This document shows positions 45,942 to 54,425 of a stretch of DNA of 64,000 bases, piece by piece. The DNA comes from Pseudocolwellia agarivorans (GTDB lineage: Bacteria > Pseudomonadota > Gammaproteobacteria > Enterobacterales > Alteromonadaceae). The position numbers and the translations under genes are program-made. The stretch lies in NCBI RefSeq assembly GCF_002000085.1, contig NZ_MUZU01000010.1, forward strand, positions 62,001-126,000, read 5' to 3'. Within the stretch, counting starts at the first letter, position 1. Every line of letters starts with the position of its first letter. The notes beneath the pieces were generated by a model. It was not told the origin of the DNA, made no database searches, and was given only the letters and a program-made list of their open reading frames with translations.

Positions 45942-48900
45942 TTAAAACTTAGCAGATACGCCCACTTGAAAACGTCGACCTGAATATTGTACTAATGTTA
46001 CACGTTCACGTATATCAGCATATTCAATAATATTTTCGTTAGTTAGGTTAATTGCTTCAGCACGAATAGTTAACGTTTCATTGATATCATATGAAGTACT
46101 GAAATCAAATTGACCATAATCTTCAACATGCTGAGGCATACCGTTAGCGCCAGACACAGGCCCTTGGCGATGCTTTAAGTAATTATCGCGCCAGTTGTAA
46201 GCTAAACGCGCTTGAAATCCATCATTATCATAGAAAGCAATTAAGTTATAAGCATTTTCAGAAAAGCCTTCTAGGCCACCACCGGCAAGTTGAACGTTTG
46301 TTACACCAGCAAGCGCTGCTGCTTCGGCTTCTTCTCTTGCTGAGTTTTTATCTTCCGCTTTAGTGTATGTGTAGTTAGCTTGAATACCAAAACCACTTAA
46401 CCAACCCGGTAAATAATCAAAGAAATGCAATGCTGCTAATTCAAAGCCTTCTACAGTACCACCACTTCTGTTGGTTGGTGCTGAATATTCTTCAAATAAA
46501 GTTTGTGTGTTTCCGTTAAAATCAGGGAAAGCATAGCCACTATCTTCTTTAAAGCTTTGTGTTGATACAAAGGTACTGATATCTTTATAAAATAAACCTG
46601 CTGAGTATGCATTACCATTGTCTTCATAATATTCGAACGATAAGTCGAATTGTGTGGCTTCGTAGGGTTTTAACTCTGGATTTTGACGTTTAGTTATGTA
46701 TTGATCTAAACGTGTTGAATCAGGAAGCGTACGGTTAACCCCTGTATCTTCAATTGCTGGTCGTGTGATAACTTTTGCTGCAGCTGTTTTAATATAAAAA
46801 CCATTATTAAAGTTAAAATTGAAGTTTGCACTTGGTAATACATGGCTGTAATCAGTACCAAAGGTACGAGGTTGATTTTCATCGTAAGTGATATCAACAA
46901 TGGTGCCGTCGTTTACTGTAGATGAACGAAAAACAATATCTTGAACAAATTTTGTATGACCTGTAGATGATGTTTTAGTATCAACATAACGTAAACCTAC
47001 ATTGCCGCTCCAACCGAAATACTCAGCTTCACCTTCAAGGTTCAATTGAGCATATAATGCTAGTGTTTCTTCGGTATTAATTACTGATGCGGTAGGGCGT
47101 GCAACTTCTGTGGTCCAATCATTAGCACTGCCTACTTCTTGATTTCTAATTTGTCCCATTTCAGCTTTAAACGCTTCAATATCGTTAATTAAGGTAAAGT
47201 TTCTAGGGAAATTTCCTGATTCATCAGCTAAGAAGTTTGAGTTATTAATTGAAAACAAGCTATCTGTTAAATCGTGATCATTACAGGTATTGCCAGTTTC
47301 AAGGGTATTACGATTAATAAAGTCATTAATTTTAGCTTCTTCCGCAGTTAAAGCTCTACCTAAGCTTTCTTCAGTTAATACGTTTGGAACGCCTACACGA
47401 GCATTCGGGTCAAAACAACCTTGCGGAACCTGAAATAGGTTATTGGTTTTTTCTCTATCTGTGTAAGCAATGCCTATGTCAAGAGATTGCATTACGCCGC
47501 TATCTAGCTCGTATTGCGCATCAAGTTTAGCTTCTTTTACAGTGTCTTCTAATTCATTATGCTTAATGTCTGTCCACCAAGAACGAACCGCAGCTGGGTC
47601 TGTATAGTCAATCGTGGTATCCGTAATTGACAAAATATCGCCATGGTTATTAACGCTAATAAAATCACCGTTAACCACTGTACCATCAGCTGAAGTAAAA
47701 GTGTCTGTTGTTGCACCTTTAATTTGTTCATCTTTGTAATCTGTTAATCCAGCGTAATAATCGCGTGCAAATTGTATAGCGGCATCTGGATTAGTGAATG
47801 GGTCAGGGAAAGGAGACGTTTGATCGTTACCATGATCTGAATGGTTAACGTAATGAAAAGTCATTTCATTAACACGAGGATCTGATTCTGCTTTTGAATA
47901 AGCAAAGTCAGTTTCAATTGTCCATTTACCCAAATAGTATGTGCTGTTTAAGCCTAGCGCTAACGTTTTAGAGTCTTGACCACGTTGAATAGGTAAGCCA
48001 TCAATTTTACTACCACGTTTAGTGGCTTCTAAAACCGTAAAGTTATCAGAAACAACTAAATCTTCCCAAGTACCATTACTTTGTAAAGGAATTTGCATAC
48101 CACTGCTGTCTGATTGACGACTTAAGTCTGAGTGCAATAAATCAAATGTATGAACAATATCTTCATTTGCTTGCCATTGCGCTGTAAAGTTTAAGCTAGT
48201 ACGTTCACGTTCTTCAGTATCTAAACTATAAGTGGCTCGTCCAGGGTGTCTAACAATTTCTCTTTCATTAGGTAAAATGCTACCGTCTGCGGCAAGAAAG
48301 TTTTTACTACCATCAGCAATTTGTCCATCGTTATTGATATCTCTATCAACAATAAGGTTGCCACTCGTGTCTCTAGCACCGTGATCAGTAGCAAAGAAAT
48401 TACCCCAACGGTTTGTGGTTGCGGCGTCTATTCTATTAGTTGCTTTTGAATGAGAAACACCTAATAAAACACCAAATGTATCATCTAAAAAAGTGTTACT
48501 TACAATGGCTGATAGTTTTGTACCCATATCATCGGCTAAATCATTGTCAGTAAGTGTTACCGAGCCTGCAGCATGAAGCCCAGGGCTGTTTAAAGGGCGA
48601 GCTGTATTTACATTAACATAAGCACCTAAGCTACCTTCAGCAATGTTTGCACGAGAAGCTTTGATGACATCTGCACCAGAAATAAGCTCAGAAGGTAATG
48701 ACTGAAAGTCAAATTCGCGGCCTTGTTCGGTTGTTGCTAAGGTACGATTATTAACTTTTACGGAGTTAAATTGTGGGCCCATACCACGAACGGTGATTTT
48801 TGAACCTTCACCATTTGTTCTATCAATCATTACACCTGTTATGCGTTGTAATGATTCAGCAACGTTTTGATCTGGAAATTTACCTAAATCCTCAGCCACA

Positions 48901-49100
48901 ATGCTATCTTGAATAGAAGCTGCGTCTTTTTTTATCGACATTGCTTCATTTAAGCTGCTTCTAATGCCTCTTACTTGAATTATTTCAACATCTTGCTCTG
49001 CATTTTGCTGAGTAGACTCTGCAGAAATAGCATAATTAGTCGATAATGCTGCAGATATAGCTAAGCTAATTGGCAGTAATCTGAATGAACTTTGTTTCAT
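45942..49100 (-). CDS. Large TonB-dependent receptor, TonB-Xanth-Caul type
   Basis: 1052 residues. Signal peptide (about 1-27, ending AISA), TonB-box-like VEIIQVRGIRSSL, and plug with DAASIQDSIVAEDLGKFPDQNVAESLQRITGVMIDRTNGEGSKITVRGMGPQFNSVKVNNR. A long barrel ends in FQVGVSAKF with the C-terminal Phe. This belongs to the large TonB receptors used for oligosaccharide uptake in Alteromonadales, Xanthomonas and Caulobacter. Two cysteines about 45 residues apart (about 561 and 606) could form a surface disulfide. Its promoter region holds both operator types (49127-49151). The probable ligand is a galactan oligosaccharide; the neighbour is a halogenase-family protein. Confidence 0.95.
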   Translation of the reverse strand: MKQSSFRLLPISLAISAALSTNYAISAESTQQNAEQDVEIIQVRGIRSSLNEAMSIKKDAASIQDSIVAEDLGKFPDQNVAESLQRITGVMIDRTNGEGSKITVRGMGPQFNSVKVNNRTLATTEQGREFDFQSLPSELISGADVIKASRANIAEGSLGAYVNVNTARPLNSPGLHAAGSVTLTDNDLADDMGTKLSAIVSNTFLDDTFGVLLGVSHSKATNRIDAATTNRWGNFFATDHGARDTSGNLIVDRDINNDGQIADGSKNFLAADGSILPNEREIVRHPGRATYSLDTEERERTSLNFTAQWQANEDIVHTFDLLHSDLSRQSDSSGMQIPLQSNGTWEDLVVSDNFTVLEATKRGSKIDGLPIQRGQDSKTLALGLNSTYYLGKWTIETDFAYSKAESDPRVNEMTFHYVNHSDHGNDQTSPFPDPFTNPDAAIQFARDYYAGLTDYKDEQIKGATTDTFTSADGTVVNGDFISVNNHGDILSITDTTIDYTDPAAVRSWWTDIKHNELEDTVKEAKLDAQYELDSGVMQSLDIGIAYTDREKTNNLFQVPQGCFDPNARVGVPNVLTEESLGRALTAEEAKINDFINRNTLETGNTCNDHDLTDSLFSINNSNFLADESGNFPRNFTLINDIEAFKAEMGQIRNQEVGSANDWTTEVARPTASVINTEETLALYAQLNLEGEAEYFGWSGNVGLRYVDTKTSSTGHTKFVQDIVFRSSTVNDGTIVDITYDENQPRTFGTDYSHVLPSANFNFNFNNGFYIKTAAAKVITRPAIEDTGVNRTLPDSTRLDQYITKRQNPELKPYEATQFDLSFEYYEDNGNAYSAGLFYKDISTFVSTQSFKEDSGYAFPDFNGNTQTLFEEYSAPTNRSGGTVEGFELAALHFFDYLPGWLSGFGIQANYTYTKAEDKNSAREEAEAAALAGVTNVQLAGGGLEGFSENAYNLIAFYDNDGFQARLAYNWRDNYLKHRQGPVSGANGMPQHVEDYGQFDFSTSYDINETLTIRAEAINLTNENIIEYADIRERVTLVQYSGRRFQVGVSAKF

Positions 49101-49126
49101 TTTATCCCCTAGTCTATCTTTTTGTT

Positions 49127-49144
49127 ATATGTATATAAACATAT
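49127..49144. promoter_or_regulatory. Degenerate GntR-type operator at the receptor promoter
   Basis: ATATG-TATATAAA-CATAT has the same 5-8-5 geometry as the perfect operators at 38839 and 43493, with only the outer bases and two spacer bases changed. It overlaps the AAACAT motif at 49137. Confidence 0.5.
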
Positions 49145-49151
49145 GATGTTT
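49137..49151. promoter_or_regulatory. Shared regulon motif AAACATATGATGTTT, site 1
   Basis: Perfect AAACAT/ATGTTT arms around 3 bp, starting 37 bp upstream of the minus-strand receptor gene. Same motif at 53733, 53963 and 61813. Confidence 0.75.
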
Positions 49152-49480
49152 TGTTCGGTTGCTTTTTTATCATGCTAATTTGTAAAGTTCAATAGAATTA
49201 ATGAGAATTAGTTTTTATGCTAAAAGTAAACATTATTTATTGATGAGGTTATTTATTACGAAATACTTAGTAATTAGTGGGTTAGTTGAGTTGTTAGGCT
49301 GTAAGTAACTAAGGGGTATGGTTAAATTATTTTATTTTTTAATAAAAAAATGTGTAAATAATTTGAGGGAAAAGTTAATTACTCTATTTGAAAGTTTAAA
49401 TACAACCCATTGTGTAGTGAATTTTTGAGTATATGGGTAGGTGTTATTGAATTTCGGTTGCAACATCTTATGTTTATGTG

Positions 49481-50160
49481 TTTTTAATTGGCGTAATTCG
49501 TGTGATTAGCTGACTGAAAAACTGTTTACCACCGAGAACACGGAGTTGTGCTTCGCACACACAGAGGAAGGTCAAAACATTTTTTTTTAAACATTGCCAA
49601 CGAATTACGCTAATTTCACGAATTATTTAAAACAACAAATCTTTTGCTTTACTGCGCTTTCCTCGGTGTAGGACGAAGTCCCTCTGTGCACTCTGTGGTT
49701 GGATCTTTTTAATTGGGGTAATTCGTGTGATTAGCTGACTGAAAAACTGTTTACCACCGAGAACACGGAGTTGTGCTTCGCACACACAGAGGAAGGTCAA
49801 AACACTTTTTTTTAAACATTGCCAACGAATTACGCTAATTTCACGAATTATTTAAAACAACAAATCTTTTGCTTTACTGCGCTTTCCTCGGTGTAGGACG
49901 AAGTCCCTCGGTGCACTCTGTGGTCGGATCTTTTTAATTGGGGTCATTCGTGTAATTCGCTGGTAAAGGTTTATGAAAAGATAAAAGATCTTTAACCACA
50001 GAGAAGAGCCACAGAGGAAGAGAAGTTCACAAGCTTTTAATTTATAACCTCGGTTCACTCTGTGGTTGACCTTATGTTTTTTAATTGGCGTAACTTGCTG
50101 GTAGTGATTTATGAAAATATAAAAGGTTTTAACCTTTGTGTTCTCGGTGGTTCACTCTTG
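49481..50160. repeat. 225-bp tandem repeat cluster with internal inverted arms
   Basis: Units start with TTTTTAATTGG at 49481, 49706 and 49931, exactly 225 bp apart. Units 1 and 2 are almost identical; the third and a following partial one are shortened and diverged. Each full unit holds two long arms that are imperfect inverted copies of each other (ACCACCGAGAACACGGAG... and ...CACTCTGTGGT), each with a small stem around TTC or GAA (TGTGCTTCGCACA, GGACGAAGTCC). This fills most of the 49101-50185 gap between the receptor and epimerase genes. No convincing gene is present; an open frame on the minus strand across it is repeat sequence. Confidence 0.88.
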
Positions 50161-50185
50161 CTATTCTAGGGCTGTTTTTTACTCT

Positions 50186-51154
50186 TTATATTACGTCGGT
50201 TTTGATTGAAAAGTTCCACGAATATGTTTCACCTTTACTTATCACCGCACAGGTATTTTGAGCATAAGCTTTAGCAACATTGTCATATATACCAGTACAA
50301 GGTTCTAATGCAAAATTATAATCATTATTAAAACCATTCTGATTTTTCCAAATACCTAAATAGGGTACTTTATCAGCATCTACCGATAACATAACTTTTC
50401 GATACTTATCCGTAAAACCAAAGTTGTCATTAGCTTTTAACATTGAAGTGAAGTAATACTTTTCAAAATTTCTACTCGAGCTTGGTTCCATTTTATTTAG
50501 GTGCACTAAACCATGTTTATCGGTATGTGTAGATGGGTAAGTATGAAGGCTGCCAAAGTTACCAAGTCTCCCTCCATTATCTGATACTGAAATAACCTTG
50601 TTTAAATTTTCAGGAATAATAAATTTCACATCAGGGTAGACTTTAAAAAGCGCATGAGGGGTCCAGATGAAGGGCATTGTATTCGTAGTTTCTAGCAAGG
50701 TAACAGTATAAGTGCTATCTATATTATTTTGATTTAATGAGACGGTTTTAGATAACTTGTAGCCAAATATTTTACTGATAATACTAAAGGTAATGCTGTG
50801 GTTGGTATGAGTTTCAATTGTCCACGGCTGTGACCAAACTTCTCCATGATCCGGTACTCTAACGGTCTCATCTAAATGGATAGGAGAAGGGCATTCCTCA
50901 ATGGTGGGAAAGCACTCATCAAAACCGCTGAGATCATATTGGGTAAAATCATCCGCATAACTAGGTGTAACTAATAAGTTTTTTTTATATTGATAGAGTA
51001 TTTCATTATCTGCATCAGACAAATGTAATAACTTAGTTTTTAGCGAAGCAAGTTTACTTCCATAGTCAGGTAGCCACTCCGCTTTAATTGATTCATTTTC
51101 AAGTACTATAGAATTCAAACCTTTAAAGCGGCTGCGATAACATTGTGTATTCAT
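50186..51154 (-). CDS. Aldose 1-epimerase-family protein
   Basis: 322 residues of the galactose mutarotase fold: SIVLENESIKAEWLPDYGSKLASL, FDECFPTIEECP, WTPHALFKVYPDVKF with the likely catalytic His, and the likely catalytic Glu in NFALEPCTGIYDN. It interconverts alpha and beta anomers of an aldose, or of an unusual sugar, in the cytosol. It is the last gene of the RhaT-DsbC-cupin-epimerase series on the minus strand; a strong intercistronic hairpin separates it from the cupin gene. The substrate is probably the sugar carried by the RhaT-type symporter. Confidence 0.87.
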   Translation of the reverse strand: MNTQCYRSRFKGLNSIVLENESIKAEWLPDYGSKLASLKTKLLHLSDADNEILYQYKKNLLVTPSYADDFTQYDLSGFDECFPTIEECPSPIHLDETVRVPDHGEVWSQPWTIETHTNHSITFSIISKIFGYKLSKTVSLNQNNIDSTYTVTLLETTNTMPFIWTPHALFKVYPDVKFIIPENLNKVISVSDNGGRLGNFGSLHTYPSTHTDKHGLVHLNKMEPSSSRNFEKYYFTSMLKANDNFGFTDKYRKVMLSVDADKVPYLGIWKNQNGFNNDYNFALEPCTGIYDNVAKAYAQNTCAVISKGETYSWNFSIKTDVI

Positions 51155-51207
51155 AATTTAGACATTAATAATAGAGAAGGGAGGTTGTGGTTAGATAAAT
51201 TGGCCAT

Positions 51208-51245
51208 GGCCGCTATAACCTTTATTAACAAAGGTTATAGCGGCC
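51208..51245. other. 16-bp perfect intercistronic hairpin
   Basis: GGCCGCTATAACCTTT and AAAGGTTATAGCGGCC with a 6-nt loop, between the cupin and epimerase genes. It is very stable but has no U-tract on the minus strand, so an mRNA-stabilising or processing element is more likely than a terminator. Confidence 0.7.
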
Positions 51246-51266
51246 AATTAAACGGTTTAGATTTAC

Positions 51267-51746
51267 TTAAAAAGTAAGCTCAACACTTTCGCTGATGTCT
51301 TCAAAAACGGTATCGTTATCTAAAGCATCTTTTTGGAAAATAATTAGTAAAGTAATTTCATCTTTATCAATAGGGTAAGTTGCTGAATGCCAACATTTTT
51401 CAGCTAATACAAATAATTGCCCTTGAGGAATAGTATAAGCCTTCAAAGTATCTACATTTGGAATATCGTCTGAAGGAGGAGCTACAGCAATAACACAGTC
51501 ACCGTCTAAACAAATAATACCTGTTGCGGTTTTAAAGTGATTTTCTAATTGATCGAAAACCATGTCTTGTTTTTTAATTTTTAAAACGCCTACTTCAGTT
51601 TCACCCTTAATAGAAAACATGGCTTGTTGCTTCCAAAATGTCACGTTTTCTACCGCAATAGTGGGGTCATCTTTTACTGGCATTTCAATCAGCTGTCCGT
51701 AAGATTGGAAGACTTCTTTTGATACGTTTTCAATGGCTAATTTCAT
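51267..51746 (-). CDS. Ureidoglycolate lyase (AllA)-like cupin protein
   Basis: 159 residues. The pattern agrees with the AllA/ureidoglycolate lyase cupin fold: IENVSKEVFQSYGQLIEMP, FDQLENHFKTATGIICLDGDCVIAVAPPSDDIPNVDTLKAYTIPQGQLFVLAEKCWHSATYPID. These elements occupy the same places as in AllA (ERHPLGTQAFIPM, ALGDDKPDLSTLRAF, VWHHPL). In purine breakdown the family splits ureidoglycolate; no other allantoin genes are near, so here it probably acts on a sugar acid or sugar derivative. It is an operon member between the DsbC-like gene (38-bp gap) and the epimerase. The true reaction is unknown. Confidence 0.78.
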   Translation of the reverse strand: MKLAIENVSKEVFQSYGQLIEMPVKDDPTIAVENVTFWKQQAMFSIKGETEVGVLKIKKQDMVFDQLENHFKTATGIICLDGDCVIAVAPPSDDIPNVDTLKAYTIPQGQLFVLAEKCWHSATYPIDKDEITLLIIFQKDALDNDTVFEDISESVELTF

Positions 51747-51784
51747 TTAATTCTCCTGATTTTATTGTTTTATTAGAATGTTGT

Positions 51785-52540
51785 TTATTGTTTAAAAGCT
51801 AATTCGGCAATTTTTGATGATGAGTGAAATCCTGATACCATATTGCCATCTTCAAAAACGATTGTCGGTGTGCCTTGTACGCCAATCGCATTCCCTAATT
51901 TAAATTGTTGGTCCACCGTTATTTCGTCGCATTCTATAAGTTCTAGGTGATCGCCACGTTGCAACTTGGGTAGCACTTCTTTTGGATTGTCGGAACACCA
52001 TGCGGAAGCAATTTTTGAATAAGAAGGGGAATACAGTCCTGCTCTAGGGTAAGCTAAATAACGTACTTCAATTTGAAGATCATTGATTGCAGGAATTTCG
52101 TTATGAAGTTTTACACAGTAGGGGCAGTCAACATCTGTAAATACCCATATAATGGCTTTAGATTGTTTTACTGGTTTGTAAACGATCATGTCTTCTAACG
52201 CTACGTTGGACATTAACCTAGCACGGTATGTTTTTTTATCTTCTTTATCTAAATCTACAAATTGCCCCGATTCTACGGCGTACATTTTTCCTGAAATAAT
52301 GTAACTTGCGTCTTCATTAACGTAAATTTTCGAACCTTGAGCTAATTCAACTCTATATAAACCTTCAATTTCACTTTTTTGTATGGAAAGAAGTTGCAGA
52401 GGAGTTGAACCACTGGTTAATTTTGATTTTATTATTTCAATAATTTCTTGGGATAACTCTTCTGCATGTAATTGACAAAACCAAGGGCATATTAAGAAAA
52501 AAGCAAAGTATTTAATGTGTTTTACTGCACGTTGTAACAT
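51785..52540 (-). CDS. DsbC/DsbG-like periplasmic thiol:disulfide protein
   Basis: 251 residues from ATG 52540, eight bases after AGGTGA; a GTG at 52552 lies inside that ribosome site. Signal peptide (about 1-26, ending QLHA), an N-terminal dimerisation segment (SGSTPLQLLSIQKSEIEGLYRVELAQGSKIYVNEDASYIISGKMYAVE), then a thioredoxin domain with the CPYC active site (VFTDVDCPYCVKLHNEI) and cis-Pro segment GVQGTPTIVFEDG. This is the layout of disulfide isomerase DsbC. It lies between sugar genes of one regulon, so it is probably dedicated to folding secreted sulfatases or receptors of this system. Confidence 0.9.
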   Translation of the reverse strand: MLQRAVKHIKYFAFFLICPWFCQLHAEELSQEIIEIIKSKLTSGSTPLQLLSIQKSEIEGLYRVELAQGSKIYVNEDASYIISGKMYAVESGQFVDLDKEDKKTYRARLMSNVALEDMIVYKPVKQSKAIIWVFTDVDCPYCVKLHNEIPAINDLQIEVRYLAYPRAGLYSPSYSKIASAWCSDNPKEVLPKLQRGDHLELIECDEITVDQQFKLGNAIGVQGTPTIVFEDGNMVSGFHSSSKIAELAFKQ

Positions 52541-52563
52541 TATATTAATCACCTATTTGAATT

Positions 52564-52592
52564 AAAAAAGGCAGGCGTTAACCTACCTTTTT
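52564..52592 (-). terminator. Hairpin after the RhaT-type symporter gene
   Basis: AAAAAGGCAGG and CCTACCTTTTT (one mismatch), with A/T tracts on both sides, lying between the symporter stop and the DsbC-like start; probably attenuates transcription into the downstream genes. Confidence 0.6.
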
Positions 52593-52605
52593 AGCATATA
52601 CTTTT

Positions 52606-53631
52606 TTAAAGTGTAGAAGCGTATGTCATGAGTATGGTTGCAACTATGATGATGAAAACACCTAAGCCCACAAGTTTTAATGGGCCGTTCATACCTTTCC
52701 ATTCACCGGTCGCTACAGCAACAATGTTACTAACTACTAACGATAAACCTAGCATTACAGGCCAGCAGATCATTGTTCCAATATCACCTAATAAAGCAAC
52801 ACCTTGGCCATAGGTGCCTAATGCTGCAAACCATAAAACCCCTGTAATAATAGACCACTTTAATGCCTTACCCATTCCGGGTTTTTTAAACGAACCAAAA
52901 CTATTGTTCTTAACAAGGAGGAATAGGGCATAACCTACATTTATAATATAAGCGCCAGCAAGAACAACAACCCATCGTGCTAAAGCTGTATTGCGTTGTA
53001 ATGCTCCGCTTTCTTCAGCTAATTTACCTATTTCAGCGGTGTTATCGAAACCAACGGCTAACATTGCTGATAAAATACCTGATGCAGAAGCAATATATAA
53101 ACCTTTCTTAAAAGCACTACCTTTAGCAATGCCTTCAATTTCAGCACCTGATTCAGAGGCTATTTTGTCGCGTTTTAAACCCGCAATCGTTACCACATAT
53201 ACAGCAACAGCTAATAGAACTAAACCTGTTAAAATGTAAGGGATACTGTCAGGGTTGATAGAGTCATATCTTAAAAAGAAAGGAATAAGAGCGCCGGCAA
53301 TAGAACATAACCCCATAACGATGCCGTAAGTTAAAGACATACCTATATAACCTACAGATACACCGAACATAATGCCACCAATACCCCAGCCAAAACCAAG
53401 AGCTGCGCCCATTAATATTTCATTCATTGGGGCTTGTGCAATAACGTTGCCTAAGTCAGGCACTACCATTAGCGCCCAAGCAAGAGGAAAAATTACCATA
53501 GCAACTGTTGCGTATACTATCCACCAAGCTTCCCAAGCTAAAGGCTTTACATATTTCATGCCTAAGCCAAATGTACCTTGAAATACACTGGCGATAACTA
53601 CGATCATTATCGGTAACAATAATTCGTTCAT
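52606..53631 (-). CDS. RhaT-family sugar-proton symporter
   Basis: 341 residues with ten membrane helices. It follows the L-rhamnose/proton symporter layout: WEAWWIVYATVAMVIFPLAWALMVVP, GAALGFGWGIGGIMFGVSVGYIGMSLTYGIVMGLCSIAGALIPF, SGILSAMLAVGFDNTAEIG, and a C-terminal VVSNIVAVATGEWKG. RhaT itself takes up 6-deoxy sugars; homologues in algal-polysaccharide loci may carry other monosaccharides. It is the first gene of the minus-strand block, with the AAACAT motif 102 bp upstream of the start. No rhamnose-isomerase or fucose genes are visible nearby, which argues for a galactan-derived sugar. Confidence 0.88.
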   Translation of the reverse strand: MNELLLPIMIVVIASVFQGTFGLGMKYVKPLAWEAWWIVYATVAMVIFPLAWALMVVPDLGNVIAQAPMNEILMGAALGFGWGIGGIMFGVSVGYIGMSLTYGIVMGLCSIAGALIPFFLRYDSINPDSIPYILTGLVLLAVAVYVVTIAGLKRDKIASESGAEIEGIAKGSAFKKGLYIASASGILSAMLAVGFDNTAEIGKLAEESGALQRNTALARWVVVLAGAYIINVGYALFLLVKNNSFGSFKKPGMGKALKWSIITGVLWFAALGTYGQGVALLGDIGTMICWPVMLGLSLVVSNIVAVATGEWKGMNGPLKLVGLGVFIIIVATILMTYASTL

Positions 53632-53732
53632 TGAAATCTCTCTTTATAATTAAATGTTGTTGTATACCTAAAGCTTTGCATATCTTTTTTTTATCTTTAT
53701 ATTGATAGAATAACCAAAGGTTAGTTGTAGTT

Positions 53733-53747
53733 AAACATATGATGTTT
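53733..53747. promoter_or_regulatory. Shared regulon motif AAACATATGATGTTT, site 2
   Basis: Perfect copy about 100 bp upstream of the RhaT-type symporter gene, in the 512-bp gap between it and the plus-strand sulfatase transcript. Same orientation as site 1. Confidence 0.78.
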
Positions 53748-53962
53748 TAATTAGCAATTAGATAAATAACACATCATGAATAACTGTTATTAATTAAAAT
53801 ATTCTTTCTATGGTTGAGAAAATTTAAGAACTCATTCTATGTTGTATGCTTAGCCTTCTCTTTTTCTCATTCGTATTGTTGTCATTCGTTTATTTTGACT
53901 TTTAATTTTTCAAATATTTACATTAAAAGTGGGATATATACTTTAGATTATGTTGTAAAGTT

Positions 53963-53977
53963 AAACATCATATGTTT
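53963..53977. promoter_or_regulatory. Shared regulon motif AAACATCATATGTTT, site 3
   Basis: Exact reverse complement of sites 1 and 2, oriented toward the plus-strand sulfatase genes and sitting 230 bp from site 2. TTAAACATCATATGTTTAA extends the symmetry to 8 bp arms. Confidence 0.78.
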
Positions 53978-54060
53978 AACTTAGTAGTATTAATAAGTTC
54001 GAGTAGTCGTGTTATTTGAGTTTTATATTATTTTAGGCCAGTAAAAACGCTATTTATAAA

Positions 54061-54111
54061 AAATTCGCCATACGGAAGGAAGCCTCAAGTTAAACGGAAT
54101 TGAGCGAATTT
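54061..54111 (+). other. Possible structured leader of the sulfatase transcript
   Basis: AAATTCGC and GCGAATTT, an 8-bp perfect stem 35 bp apart, 33 bp before the small open frame at 54144. It could be a 5'-UTR element or chance pairing. Confidence 0.3.
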
Positions 54112-54143
54112 AGTTTTAATTACTATGAGTACAATTTAATTAA

Positions 54144-54425
54144 ATGAAAAATCTATCGTTGCTAAAAAAACTTTTTACTATGAGCCGTTGTACTCTAACG
54201 ATTAATTCTGCACACGCAGCTTTTTGGTTTAGTCAATTTAAGCCTGCCTTTATTACTTATGCGCTAGAAACGATAGGTTTATCTAAAGGTACAAGTATTC
54301 TCGATATTTATATGCTATCAAATACTCAATTAACCTCTAATGACCAATCAAATCTTTTAGGCTGCTTAACTACACTAGAGGGTAATATCTTTATTCGTAA
54401 AGATAAAAAAGAAGGAACCTTCTGA
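54144..54425 (+). CDS. Hypothetical small protein
   Basis: 93 residues (MKNLSLLKKLFTMSRCTLTINSAHAAFWFSQFKPAFITYAL...). I do not recognise it. It lies between operator site 3 and the first sulfatase gene on the same strand, so it would be the first gene of that transcript. Codon use looks like its neighbours. The ribosome site is weak and there is no clear signal peptide or domain. It may be a real small protein or a chance frame; no overlap with another gene argues mildly for a gene. Confidence 0.4.
   Translation: MKNLSLLKKLFTMSRCTLTINSAHAAFWFSQFKPAFITYALETIGLSKGTSILDIYMLSNTQLTSNDQSNLLGCLTTLEGNIFIRKDKKEGTF

Noticed and set aside
49852-50058. 68-residue open frame on the minus strand in the repeat cluster
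   Set aside because: It is made of repeat sequence, has no family resemblance and no supporting ribosome site.
49481-50160. CRISPR array
   Set aside because: The period is 225 bp with near-identical whole units, not short repeats with unique spacers, and no cas gene is present.
51267-51746. Allantoin/purine degradation gene
   Set aside because: The fold is AllA-like, but there is no other purine pathway gene and its regulon is carbohydrate-related.
50186-53631. L-rhamnose or L-fucose catabolic operon reading of the RhaT block
   Set aside because: No rhamnose isomerase, kinase, fucose dehydrogenase or fuconate dehydratase is adjacent; shared operator and neighbours point to the galactan system.
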